From: Dermanyssus gallinae
Taxonomy: Eukaryota; Arthropoda; Arachnida; Mesostigmata; Dermanyssidae
Length of the DNA: 64,000 nucleotides
Reading direction: 5' to 3'
Assembly (NCBI GenBank): GCA_003439945.1
Contig: QVRM01004838.1
Location: forward strand, 16,001 to 80,000
The position numbers and the translations under genes were made by a program. Shown here piece by piece: positions 47,317-59,325 of the stretch (positions within the stretch are counted from its first letter, which is position 1; each line of letters starts with the position of its first letter). The notes beneath the pieces are model-generated. The model saw only the letters and a list, made by a program, of their open reading frames with translations, was not told the origin of the DNA and ran no database searches.

Positions 47317-47319
<3 letters not shown>

Positions 47320-48399
47320 CCTACATATATAACGATTGACCAGTGTTCCAATTGCTGTTTTCTTGTAAAAGTATTGTTTGCTGGAGACGAAAAAGTGTTG
47401 TACTTTATGTTGGGCGTCCTGGAAAGAGGGATTTTTTCAGTCAAAAGCTCTTGCCGAAATCAGAAAATGTGCATGTCTAAAGGTGCGGGACCCACAGAGT
47501 ATTGTGAGTGCTCAATAAGTTCTTAGCCCAGCTGGTGTAACTCAAAAGGGGTTGCGCATTGTCCTTTCCTGTTCACAAGTTGTGGACGCGCCTGCGTCAA
47601 TTTGTCTTAAACCAGTTGAAATTGTTAACAGTAGAGATCTTTGTTGTTGATCGTCTGGTCCCTTCTCAGAAGCTTAACGTGAGCGGTGCCAAAATCTTTG
47701 CCTGGTCACGTTCCTACAAAGTACCCATTTTTCATAGCAGTATACCAAAAGATCCAAGAACGGAGCTTGGTCGTAGCAATTAGGAAGATGAGTGTAGGTA
47801 GATGCGCATGCGCTTCATTTTGTTGCAATTAATCAGTTTGTGAACAACCCGCATACAGGGCTTAGAAGTTATTCCAAGAATTTTTTCAGCATCGTGGCTG
47901 TGGTTCTCCGACCTTTTGCCCTCGTTCTCAAGCGCTAACAAGACAGAATTACTGTATAACTAACAACAGCAGCACATAGTGTATGCAGGTAGATTTTGTT
48001 GGTTAGATGTGCCTTCGCTCAAAACTGCCTCAGTACGCATATACTCAAAACCAATTGAGCCATCAAGTTATCATTTAGCGAAACATACGTGCTCAAAACT
48101 AAATCCGCCTCTGTTACGTAAATCATTAGAAAATTGCCATTGCCTACTTTTTACTGGTGTAAAGACAGTTATACTTTGTAGTCGCTATATAGAGATACGC
48201 AATATCTACTATATAGTCACACTAATAGTAGCTAACGCAATAGTATTATGAATCGTTATGAATACACCACGAATGACGCAAGAGGGGTCAACCACGGAGA
48301 ATCCTCGGGCTGTATCGGGACTGTACTGATACTGCCAACTCAACGGCGCGCGTCCTGGGAAACCTCACGCCGCAGGAGTATAAACTAGTTCAGATTTCT
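47317..48399. other. Unique DNA, no gene assigned
   Basis: A 74-codon plus frame at 47,559-47,783 is moderately protein-like (many Leu/Val/Lys, no repeats) but has no motif I can name. Confidence 0.4.
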
Positions 48400-50290
48400 A
48401 AAGTACTTTAATTAAGTTGCAGCGCCTCAAGATGAGCCCACGCTCTGCTCCAAGAGGCATACAAGAGGCTAGGCACTAACCCGTGGCTGCTCGGCGAACT
48501 TAGCATCTCTTTGTTTTGTTTAAAATTTAGACAGCTCTCAAATGACTAGCATTGCATTTGACAGGCGCTTTGGCCAGAGATTATGCAGGGGTAAAGCAGC
48601 GGGCACGGTTTTATCTGAATCGACGTAGCTAACGTTAGATGAAGCCAATACATGAAGCTCCGCCGCGACCAACCGGAGGGTCTCGCAATGCTCGAATGGA
48701 TGACCGCGGTGGATCTATCTTATCGTTCTTCACACTGGTGCTCCCACCTTCCACAGAAAGGGGCGCATTTCTTAGCAAACAAACTATAAAAATTTCTTAG
48801 CGACCCATATTTCATCCAGCTTGGTTCGACTACCTCCTATCTAGCAACATCTTCACCGTTCATCGGTCCATCAGACTGCCATAGAGCTGACAAGCTTCGA
48901 GGGTTGACGGGGAGCCTGGCAATGTCAGAGGGCTCGCCTGAGACCGTGGCGGGCCCCCCGAAGCAAAAGGCGAGCCCCCCACAGCAAAAGGCCGAGCCCC
49001 CCACCTGCCAGCGGAATCCACCCAAGACGCTTTCAAAGGAAAACGACGAGCAATACGTACCGCCCCGCCATACTAAAATATAGATAAAGGGCCCAGATTG
49101 GCCGTCTCGGTAGGGACTGCATCCGGACGCAATGCCCTCTAAAACGCGTCCGAGGAAAAATCTCGAAGAGCTTAAACTCCACGACTTTAGGGTCTTAAAA
49201 AGACGAACCTAACGTATGAGGCCGCCAAAGAAGCGATATTGCGCTGTTTCCACAGCATACTCCTCTTAACCGGGTTTCGTACCGGCGGCCTACGGGTTGA
49301 ATAGAGTTGAGGTGTACGAGGTGCCAGAGTCTTAAGCCGGGGAAGGCGCTGATCCCCGCTATTGCGGTCAAGCTACTCATGAAAGGATATTCGAAAGTGG
49401 CAGCTGCTGCGGTGACGCAGTTGTTCCGCCCGGGCTCGTTCCCTGCCGCGGACCTAGTGCTGATTCCAACGAGCCTTACCTCCTACTGCTGGATCGGCTT
49501 GCTCGGGGTTCTGACCAAGGACTTTGAGTACATGGTGGAGGCCTCCGTTACGTTGCGGGGGGCTCTTCTTCGACTCCCACTCTGCGTTTCGGAAAAAGCG
49601 CTTTAAAGGTAACGCTATTCAGTGGTTTGACCAAAACCTGAACTTCTGCGCAAGTTTTCGCCATCAAAACCTTATCTCTACCACACCGTTTTACTTGACG
49701 GCAAAAACGCGTTTTCCTTCACAGGAGGGGGTTCCGTGTTACATTCTTAGCGCCTTATCTGACTACTAACATGGCCTGCAGGGGCGTCACGAGGCTTAAT
49801 ACTTACCCCCTGCCTGCTATAGAACATACTACTTAGCGACGTTGTGCGGCTAGGAGACTTTACCCCCGGAGCCGACTTCCTTGTCCAGATTGACGACCTC
49901 GCCATCACAAAACAGCTAAGGGCACAACGAACGAGGCAATCTCCAAACTGGCACACTAGATTCGGAAATCGGAGCTTGTTTTGGCCCCCGCCAAGAGCAG
50001 GGCAGTTCTTAAAGAATTACTCCGCTCTTCCCCTGCGCCACAGTTACCCCGCTCTTTCCCTGCGCAACAAAGATGTCAATATCTTCAACGCAGCAAAGTA
50101 TTTTGAGGAGAATGCTCCGAGTGCTAGATTCCTCATACTTATACTAAACATGAAAGCTTGGCTAAATCGTTCCAAGGAAAATCGAACTTTTCACATCACC
50201 CAGGTCCTAACAAGTTACGGGGCTTTCAGTACAACTGGTTCAGGATTGAGAAGGCTCCCAGTTCCATTGCGATGATGGGCCCCAGCACAG
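48400..50290 (+). mobile_element. Decayed R1/Jockey-like LINE reverse transcriptase
   Basis: Plus-strand frames show a worn reverse transcriptase. DLVLIPTS-LTSYCWIGLLG then VLTKDFEYMVEA (49,449-49,545) corresponds to the usual VLIPK...YRPI-LL-VLGK-FE segment. FFDSHSAFRKKRF (about 49,565-49,605) sits where motif A (D-x-x-x-A-F) belongs. GVPCYILSALSDY (49,728-49,768) is the GVPQG-ILS-LL box with Gln-Gly lost. FLVQIDDLAIT (about 49,880-49,912) is motif C with both Asp kept. NIFNAAKYFEE (about 50,080-50,110) resembles the KYLG segment. The last 143 codons (49,844-50,275) stay open. Upstream, 48,440-48,780 may be endonuclease remains, but this is weak. A small imperfect duplication (CCGCTCTT-CCCTGCGC) lies at about 50,022-50,072. 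Confidence 0.75.
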
Positions 50291-50757
50291 ACCAGACTTG
50301 AATTTCCAAAGGAGCAATTTTAGCAATAAAGACACCGAACGTACTGGTCGCCGGATCTGTTCAACGTGCGCAGGGTAATGCAGGGTTTTCAGCGCCAGTG
50401 GCAAGTTATGATTTTTAAAGACATACCCACACGACGATAATTTTTGAAGACATGCTCATGACGACGTCTGTAGCAAAGAACCGCCGCACCACCCGCCTCT
50501 CCCAGGCCTCCGGGCGAAGAAGCAAGCCATCAGTAGACACTTGCCTTCCTGACTGTTTGAATTATTTGCGTAGGAAATTTTCGGTAGTTGGGGGAATAAG
50601 GAGATGACAGTTTTTTTAAGTGCATTAGAGCCCCACACTTCCCGCAGTGTCCGTGAGTGCAATTTCCAGTTACTTTTAAAATAAACAATAATTAAACAGT
50701 ATATTGTGCATCATTATATATATTGCATATTAATGAATTATCGGTTACTATTCCCGA

Positions 50758-50761
<4 letters not shown>
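50291..50761. other. Unique DNA, nothing recognised
   Basis: It may contain the 3' end of the LINE above, but I see no tail. No frame of note. Confidence 0.4.

Positions 50762-50791
<30 letters not shown>
50762..50791. repeat. (TA)n microsatellite
   Basis: About 15 TA units. Confidence 0.95.
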
Positions 50792-50796
<5 letters not shown>

Positions 50797-50837
50797 CATT
50801 ATTTATTTATGTGTATCAAGATTGGGTTATTGGGGAG

Positions 50838-50854
50838 ACACACATACACACACA

Positions 50855-50904
<50 letters not shown>
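50838..50904. repeat. Palindromic (CA)n-(TA)n-(TG)n array
   Basis: CACACATACACACACATATATG leads into about 19 TA units and then TATGTGTGTGTGTG. The two ends are complementary, so the array is close to self-complementary. Such DNA can form a cruciform or Z-DNA. Confidence 0.9.
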
Positions 50905-53300
50905 GCATCGCGAGCAAACTTCATCTTAGAGACATCGCATAATAGCAGTCGTAGTAGTAAAATAGTAGGAAGAATACGAAAGGAAGAGGAGACATCAGAA
51001 AAGCAAGGGCATTCTTATTACCGGCTACAACTAGTATTTCGGGCGACAACAACAACAACAACAAAACTGAAAGGATGAGAGGGTCATTCAAAACAGAATG
51101 ACACAGCGACAGTTATTGCTAGCGTCGCTGCTGTGGCCATCGAACAAAGTCGTCGATGTCGTCGATGTGAAGACGGTGTTGGCGCTGTTGATGGCGTCTC
51201 TAGCGGCGGCTTGTCACACGTTGCGGCCGTGTTCCACATACGATATGTGGCATCGCTCATCAGAGTTCAGAGAAGCTCGCCGCAGCGCTCATAGAACGCT
51301 GGCCGTCGTCGTCGTAGTACAAATAGCAGTAGTAGTAATAATAAAAGTATGAAGGAAAAGAGGAAGACAGAGACGAAGAAAAAAATGATAGCAATGATGA
51401 TAATGAAGCAGAAGAAGAAGAAGAAAAGAAAGAAGAAACTCAGCGGACTATTACCACGGCTACTACTCGCTACTTTGAATCTTTTTCCTCCCCCTCTCTA
51501 TTTTGTTCTTTGGCATTTCATTTTTCCTCTCCCGATCCCTCTCCCCCTCTTCTCGTCTGGCCGGCCGCCTGATTGACTGACGGGCTAACTGGACTGAAGA
51601 TCTGACGTAGACGCATCACGACTGCAGGTAGCTGTTACCGCTGTAACTACTAACTGTAGTAGGTGGTAGCTAGCGCGCGGCGGGCAAGATGTCATTATCT
51701 AACGGCCTCGACCAGTCTGGTCTTAACCGGCCGCCGCGGCCAGGTTAACTAGCGACGGCTAGCCTACTAACTGGTTAAGCTGCTAGCAGAGATTACGAGA
51801 AACAACGACGAGGCGATCTAGACAGATCAGCCGACTGTTCTGGCGGTGTTCGAGTGACGCACAAGCTAATTTGCGCCGCTTTGCTCTAGGCCTGTGTCAC
51901 TAGACACTGAGCTAAACCGATCCCTGCCGAGGACGTTGGCTAACAACGGTGGTGCAGCAGAACAGCGTGGTGGCAGCTGCTGATTCAGCTACCGTATTCT
52001 ATATACGACCACGGCGGCGAAGATGAAGATACGTCGTCATGGTAATGACAATGACGGTGGTGAAGTTTGTAACGAGGCTAAAACTTGTGATGGTATTGAG
52101 GTGGTGTTGGTAGTGATGGTGATGATGACGGGTAGGATATTTTTGACGATGATCATAAGGGCGACGACGACAACAACAACACTAACAACAATAACGATGT
52201 ATAAATACATTTTCGGTGACAATGATAGCGACAATGACAAGCAAATCAAATATAACAGCAAAAACAACATTACAACGTACAGAAATAACGGCAATGGCGC
52301 CTAATGTGAAAAAAAAATAGCTGACGGACGGACGAACGGAGAAACGGGCAGTTAAAGAACCAATCACAGCATCAACAGGAACGACACCAACAACAACAAC
52401 AATAAAAACAGTCTCGACGACAACAACACAAATACAACATGTTGGACTTCTCCTTCTTCTTTTTCTACATTTTGTCTTATTGCCACCCGCACAAGTGTGG
52501 CACAATGAGCATGTGCTAGCTTGAGTTCGTTCGGTTTTTGCTATTTGCAGTTATTGTGTTGTAGTTCATATTGTTGTTATTGATATTGTTGCTGTTCTAG
52601 TAGTAATAGTAGTAGTAGTAGTAACTTGTTGTTGTTAATGTTGTGGTTGTTGTTCTAGTAGACGCTGCTGTAGTTAAGTGTTGTTGTTGTTGTTGATGTC
52701 TTTGCTGTAGTTCCTGTTGTTGTTGTTGTTGTTGCTCCTGCTACTACTGTTGTCGTTGTGGTTTTTATTGTAATTTTCTCTACGATTGATGCCCTACCTA
52801 TGGGTTATATTATTACTTTGTCGTTATTATAACATGCATGCCGTGCCAGGTATTGCCTGGAGTTGTCATTATTGACGTTGATGTCGCTTTCGTTGTTGTG
52901 GTTCTTCGTTTATTGTCATCATGGTGTCCTGTATGCTGTCGATTTATATTTTTTACTGACGCTACCGCCATGATGCTAAGATGATGAAGCTCTGACCGAC
53001 CGCTCCAATCACGTTTAAAGTTACCGCTGCCAACGCTGCAGTCGAGAGTCGATCCAGGGAGGCGGGAACAGGAAGTGAGATTAACTTCTTAGGACTACCG
53101 GCTTACCGAAAGAAACAGCAAGAAGGAAAAGACATAAAGGAAAAAACAGACCAGAGAGGCCGCTTGCTGGCTGGGGCAAGTTGAGCAAGTCACGAGGTTT
53201 AGAGGTGGCATAACAAAGAACCTGCTGTAGATTTCTGCCGATCCCGGCGACACCCCCGGACGATCGGCGAGTCAGTCAGCCCGCGGCAACCGTCACGTGT
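50905..53300. other. GC-richer trinucleotide block, no gene
   Basis: A purine-rich run (GAA/AAG) lies at 51,349-51,440, AAC-type repeats at 52,160-52,196 and 52,385-52,440, and GTT-type repeats at 52,560-52,770 with GTAGTAGTAGTA near 52,610. Frames follow the repeats and show no domain. Confidence 0.5.
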
Positions 53301-55429
53301 CTGTCGCATATCATCTCGGACCCCCGTTGTGGACTGCCAAACAAAGATCGAGTACCAAATACGTTGCCGGTCAATTCTACTGATTCTGCTCTACATATCA
53401 TCGACCTATCATCCTATGTCGCAGGTGAAATGCGCTGCTATAATGGCTACTTTCTCTATTTATATATACACACGTTACACACAGAAAATATTTAATTTTC
53501 TTGCTCTAACTTTACTGTATATAAAACATTTGTAAATAGAAAACTATACTCGACTTACACGTTCAGCAGACATTTGTCTGTTTTCAGAAATTTTTGTTCT
53601 GCAGCTGATATTTCTAACTTGTCTTAGGATTTCAGTTCTGCTTCCGTGTTTGTTTGTATTCAAGCATTGCGTCAGCAATGTAGATGTTGAGTTGTGTTAG
53701 CAACCTATATTTAATACCGACGCGAGAAAAATATAATTGAGAACGGGGTTCAAGCTAGTTGTTGTTGAGATCAAAGTGCTAAAACGAATAACTGTTTTAC
53801 CATCAGATAGCAACGTTTATTGATAAATGTAATTGCGAATGCATAATACCCATAGTAGCAATGCTACTTTAGGTATTTAATTAAATTGATAAATTATTTT
53901 CTTTGCGCGGTACTACTGCTATTACACTCTATGCTGGTTGTTAGCATTTTATGGTACCATAAACTCACGATATATTAATAACCTCACTGGTTAATATCTA
54001 TGGAGATATTTAAATCAAAATACTGAAAAGGCAGCCTTCATTCAAAATCTCGACGCGGATATGTTTAGCTTTATTGCCAATATAACGATGTTGCACTAAT
54101 TTTGTAACAGCCTTGTTGGGTCTCCGCTATCAACTCGTAGCTCCGTCCCGCTCTGTCTTATATGTGATGAAGCCTATCTCAATTTCCGTAACAAACAGTT
54201 AAGCTATGGCTCATTTGTTTAATATCGGGGATAAAGATCCAGTTTACTAAGGGTAAAGCTGTCTTTGAATCTAAAATGTAATCATTTATTACGCAGTCAT
54301 GTAGTTTTATAGATAGTTTTGTATTCAGTACAAAATGGTTATATTTTATATGAGAATATAATTAATCAGTTTGAAGTAGCGCTCGATTATTTATTCTGTA
54401 GAAACAGATAAATGCAGAGCGTTGAACGTTCCCAAAACTGCTAATTCATCATATTCACCAAAAAAGGCCTTAAGGTTTTCTTCATGCAGGTACTCCCTAA
54501 ACGTGCCGTTTGTGTTTTTAAAATTAGGCCCCCGTACTGGTTTAGTTTTCACAGTAGATCTGAATGTATACTTAGGATTTTTACCACATTGAAGATATAA
54601 TACATAATATTGACATGTCGAGTAGAAGAGGATTTAACAAACGCAGCAATTTGATAGCTAAATTCAAGATTAGACTATGTAGAAGCGGATAGCAGCGAAC
54701 AGTAGTGTAGTCTCGTTGATTACGAGTATATAGTCATTCGTATTAATATAAAGTAGCCTGAGAGTTTCGTCGCACCACCTGACAACCTGACATGGAGAGA
54801 TAATCGAGCCTAATATATAATACCTAATTACGGGATTCGCTAGTAGACTATAGGGCTAGTAGATTATTATTACTTCGTCGCTTTGTACTTTAGCCACGCA
54901 TGTTGTGCTAGTACTGGACCTATTTACGCGTCACTCAGCAGAGGGATCTTTCCCAGTTTCGGAGAGTGGCAGGTCTCAGCCTTGCCAAAGTGCAATGGCA
55001 ATAGCAAAGCGGTCTCTGCCTCATTGAACACGGAGGGTCCGGACTAGGTAGGTATTATTTCCTATTAGTCTTTTATCTAATTATTTTCAATCCGAAAATA
55101 ATATATAATACTGAATACAGTTACCATAATTACCCAGAACAGGCATTTCTATTACGCATTGGACGCCCGGTTTGTTTAGGGACGGCCGCCTTAGACGCCC
55201 GAGCCATCACTCGTCGCTGGGTACAAGTAGAGTAATGTGATGTGAAACATGCATGTTAGTATCTAGTGCCTTGCGTTATGAAATCTCTTTGTTAAAATGT
55301 TAGTATTACTTCAAGTACTATTTCAGTACACACAAAAAATTTATTAGACTTATGGTTGGTAAATCATAACTTACAAGCTAAATTTCAAATTCGTAAATTC
55401 CACTCGTTTGGGCATCTATATATAATTAA
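53301..55429. other. AT-rich DNA, no gene
   Basis: About 2 kb without a frame above 70 codons. A GC-richer patch at 54,900-55,030 has no motif I can name. Confidence 0.5.
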
Positions 55430-55452
55430 TATATATATATATATATATATAT
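55430..55452. repeat. (TA)n microsatellite
   Basis: About 11 TA units, on the 3' side of the minus-strand LINE copy that follows. Confidence 0.95.
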
Positions 55453-55639
55453 CAAACGGCGAGGGTCCTAAATGTTTTGCTATTATCGGTCTAGGTTCAG
55501 GTTCAAGCCTCACAACGTTTCGAATGCGAATGAGCGAAAGTCTGCCAAATCACCTATGGATGGATTTATTACTCGCCTGATAAATAAACGTAGGTACACA
55601 TATCACCCTTTCATATAAGGAACCAAATATTTTCGACAT

Positions 55640-56460
55640 TTAAATACCTTCCGCTGCGCTCACAGCACACCCGGCTTGGAAAGCGCCATTTTGCCGACCA
55701 CTGAGGATATTAAGGCGTCAGTTAGAGTCGCATCTCAGACCAGCGTCTTTCCGTTTTCGAGACCCACTAAATGCATGCCATCCGGTAGTCTGGTCAAACG
55801 CCCGTAGGCTCGAGTACACAAGGGCACGCTGAAGACCTAAGCGCTAGCCAGCTTTTTTTAGAGCAGGCATGAATGACTTTACGCCAGCCTGAGCTACGAA
55901 TGCAACGCAGGCAGTGGTGATCAGAAGGTAAGACTTGCCACCCACAACTGCAGAGAAATTTACGCACCAACGAAGCACCCAGTCAACCCAAGCGGCCCAA
56001 AAGCGGCCCGCATACAGACGTCGTTTAGAAGGGTACCGACAGGATCACTCGGTAACGCACATCGCCATTGTTCTGCTCCTTTGATGTTGTCCTCACCTTG
56101 GGCGCCATCAATTAGCCTGGACAGGCTTACGTCGTCAAGGGCGGATGCCCGATTCGCTTGAGAAAGAATCATCAGGTACAGGCGTCGCAGTGTAGGCCAG
56201 CAAACGTGACATACATACATATACAACTGGGCTCCAAGACGACAGGGCGTAGTACGGCGTAGTGATGACTCACTATGACTGACGTGCATAGCCTTTAAAC
56301 ACTTATGTGCCTCGACGAGCACGCTGTTCTCGCTCAATGCACGAGAGTTCATGCATACGACATGCGCTCGCATACAGAGTAATAATATTCGGCGCGCTTC
56401 AAGCTCAGTCAGCGTCGACATGCCGACCCTCATAACGGGTGCGTCTTTACTGGCCGTCAC
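55640..56460 (-). mobile_element. LINE family A copy 4: C-terminal part
   Basis: On the minus strand a 166-codon open frame (56,460-55,960) ends with CALPSDPVGTLLNDVCMRAA, matching the SSAHLGTLLDDDTVRISAGL segment of copy 3. A frame change then gives FLCSCGWQVLPSDHHCLRCI followed by RSSGWRKVIHACSK (about 55,950-55,860), the Cys/His-rich segment (C-x-C-G...H-H-x-L). Further on, PDYRMACI near 55,785 matches the RPDGMTL-type segment expected next. The terminal QRGNA motif is not found. Order and spacing agree with copies 1-3. Several stops show it is a pseudogene. Confidence 0.72.
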
Positions 56461-56900
56461 AAGACGCCCTCCACCACCCCTTTGTGTCTCTCCCTTCGCC
56501 TACGCTTGCTCGGTGCTACATGTCCGGTCGACGCCGATGTCGTCGTCGTGTCGTGCCGCTTAAACTGTTCACACATTCCGGGACACGTCTTTCGCATGAT
56601 GTAGATGCACGTCTATTTCAGAATGCTTCGTCGTATCTGCTCGTATATTCGTGTAGTGTGCATGTTTCAGTGTTTCGTTGCATGGACGCAAAGACGACGC
56701 CGCCGCATCCGTGCTTCCACTGCCGCGTTTGGTGGAGCAAGCCAGCCTACCGGAACTTGCACCGCCAGGATCAGTCGCAAACGCTTGCTTGCATCATCTA
56801 CTTAATGCCTGAAGTGTAAACGTTCACGAACGACGCTTTTTGACCATATCGACAATATGGTCGAGCAATGAGCCGTAGTAAGAACAGCAGCAGCAGTTCT
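56461..56900. other. Unique DNA, no gene assigned
   Basis: A 126-codon plus frame (56,439-56,819) is open but Cys/His/Arg-rich without a recognisable spacing or domain. Confidence 0.4.
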
Positions 56901-56927
56901 CGAAGTTCTAGTTGTACTAGAACTTCG
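56901..56927. repeat. Tight hairpin, 12-bp perfect arms
   Basis: CGAAGTTCTAGT and its exact complement are separated by TGT. It ends 20 bases before SINE-1 copy 3. Confidence 0.92.
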
Positions 56928-56947
56928 TAATTTTAAGTTGAGTCCGG

Positions 56948-57119
56948 TGGCGTGGTGCATTTGTCTGCGCCTCGCGACCGGAGGAGACACGAAGGAGGTG
57001 TGCGGGTACGAGCCCCACCGTTGCACATTTGTATTTATAGAGGTCCGTCTATAAAGCAATGCGAAAAGCAGTCCCATTGACGTTAAATCTTGGCTGAGAG
57101 TCAGCCTAGAAAGTATTAG
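56948..57119 (+). mobile_element. SINE-1 copy 3
   Basis: It has the same 172-base length as the copy at 1,088 and the same blocks: GGCGTGGTGCATTTG, CGACCGGAGGAGACAC, GGGTACGAGCCCC (B box with two changes), ACCGTTGCACATTTGTA, GCAATGCGAAAA, GACGTTAAAT and TTGGCTGAGAGTCAGCC. Differences from copy 1 are almost all substitutions, many at C-G positions. Confidence 0.7.
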
Positions 57120-58730
57120 AAGTAACTTTAAACCCTAGCGCCCCTCATTTCTGTATGCTTGCGTATGTAATCGCAATGGGTTGTGATCTACTATAAGATA
57201 TTCATTCGCACACTCGAATAAGACGATGCTCAAACAAACGCCCGGCTGCGGGCGAAAAAGAGGGAAAAGCCATAGACGAGGATAGAAGAGGCAGCGGGAC
57301 AGCTGTATGCCCCTTGTTGTTTCTATTTCTAGTCAATAACTAATAACATTAGGAAACAAACGATATCAAAGTGTTGCCGTCGCCGTCGTTCATATTGAAC
57401 CGATAAACTAATCACCATCCATCCATCTATGTATCTGCGTATCTAATCGACTTCGTTTGACACCGAGATCAATGCGTGAAACGGGGAGTTTCGTTTCTAT
57501 TGGTGGTGGTGCTTCTGCTGTTGTTATTGCTGTCGCTGCGCCCCCCCCCCCCCCCCCCGCTAATATTTCGCCTTTGACTGAACCGATACTGCTGTCGTTT
57601 TAGTCTTTGACGGTCAAGGAGTTGAGTTCAGATGCTGGCGATGATAACGATGATAATGATGATGAAAACGGTGATGAAACAGCCAGCCCTAAAGATGAAA
57701 AGAGACAGAATATGAGCGAATGAAATGCGCATGATAACGACGAAGACGAAAACAAGATCGAACACGCGAATAACAAATACGGACAGCGGTCGCGATAAAG
57801 GAAAACAGGATAAAGAACAAGAAGAAGAAGAAGAAGAAGAGGAACATGACGAAAAGAAAGGGAAAGAAATGAGGCGGGATAGAACAGAGGAAACACACAG
57901 AGTATTCATGTGTCGCAAAGAGAATCTCTTTGTAGGTAGGTTCCATATACATACATGGAAATATGGATACGGTGTACGTATGTACAACATGTATAGACAC
58001 TTAGCTAGACAGACGAAACTGCATCAAGGAGGTGGTCCGAATCGGGATTTGTCGTAGCTGGCGATCCTGATTCTCGTTCACTCGCCGCTGTTGCTGCTGC
58101 TGCTGTTGCGGCAGCGGGCTGTGGCCGTCGTTGTTGGTTGTTGCATTGGCGGGTCTTTTGCCGAGACGAGCACGAGACGGCAAGGCATCCCGTCACCTAC
58201 TAGAAGAAGAAGAAGAAAAACAACACCACCAACGAGATAGATACGTACGCGCTATAGCTGTAGTGTTTGCGTATCAGCGTATTGCTGTTCTCCAATCTGG
58301 CTGTCGGAGTGCGATGATGGTGGCGGCGGCGGCATCAACATCACCATCATGATCACCATCACCATCATGATCGTGTTGTTGGCGGTTTGTTAGCGCGCAT
58401 GTTGTCACATGGCGGCAGCAACAACAACAACAACAGCAGGAGCAGCAGACGAATAAACAGCAGCAAGCACAAGCAAGGACTATCCTCGCCATGACGACGA
58501 CGATGATGATGATGACGAGCGAGCGAGCGGGTGAGATCCGGCTAGTGAAATCAACTCGTTACGAATCACCAGGTACTTACGAGATGGCTGTGGCCGCCCG
58601 CGCGGGCGGCCTCGGCAGGCAGGCGGGCGGGCGTGTGCGCGAGGCGGCGCGCGATCAGTGGCGTTCGGACGACGACGACGACCGCGGCTCTGTCGTGACC
58701 TTGAGCCGAGCCACTGTGGTCCATTGTCAC
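57120..58730. other. Low-complexity block, no gene
   Basis: Poly(C) lies at 57,541-57,558, a purine-rich GAT/GAA tract at 57,640-57,900 (with GAAGAAGAAGAAGAAGAAG at 57,821-57,840), GCTGCTGCTGCTG near 58,090-58,110, ATCACCATCATG repeats at 58,335-58,370, CAA/CAG near 58,415-58,470 and GAT/GAC near 58,495-58,520. Frames of 70-120 codons on both strands reflect these. Confidence 0.5.
57541..57558. repeat. Poly(C) tract
   Basis: Eighteen cytosines in a row, like the one at 6,642. Confidence 0.9.
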
Positions 58731-58990
58731 TGCACAGAGAGAGAGAGAGAGAGGGGAAAAGGGGGGAGAGTAACATCTAGTAGCTGTTGTTGTGGTTCTT
58801 CGTAGTCATACTAGTCGTAGTAGTACTAGTTAAGTGAGAAACAGTACGAGTTAGAGAAGAAGAGAGAGAAGGAAGTAGGGGGGGGGGGGGAGTAACGGAG
58901 ATAAGAAGAAAGTACAACGTAGAGAGAGTGAGAGAGTACGACATGGAGAGGGAAAGGGGGAGAAAGGGGTAGTGATAGGGGGAAGACAAC
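58731..58990 (+). repeat. Purine-rich tract with G-quadruplex motif
   Basis: About 250 bases are dominated by G and A: GA repeats at 58,735-58,755, twelve or more G at about 58,878-58,890, and GGG, GGGGG, GGGG and GGGGG runs separated by short loops at 58,950-58,982. Polypurine tracts of this length can form triplex or quadruplex structures. Confidence 0.65.
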
Positions 58991-59287
58991 CAGCGGTAGA
59001 TCTACCGGCCGATCGATCGAGTATCGGTTGGGCGGTAGTTCCAATCGTTGTTGTTAGTGCGCGCGAGTTGGTGGGCCGTTGTTTGAACATGATGATGACG
59101 ACAACGACGACGCCGATGATGATGATGAACCCACCGGACGAACGACACCCAATGACCCCTCTTTCTTCTCCTTCTGGTGTTGATGATGATGATTCTGCTG
59201 CTGCTTGCTTCGTTCGAGAACTTCGCGGCGACGGAGGGCTGACTTCAAAATACTGTACCGCCTCGTTCAGTTCGTTTGACGACGTCT

Positions 59288-59325
<38 letters not shown>

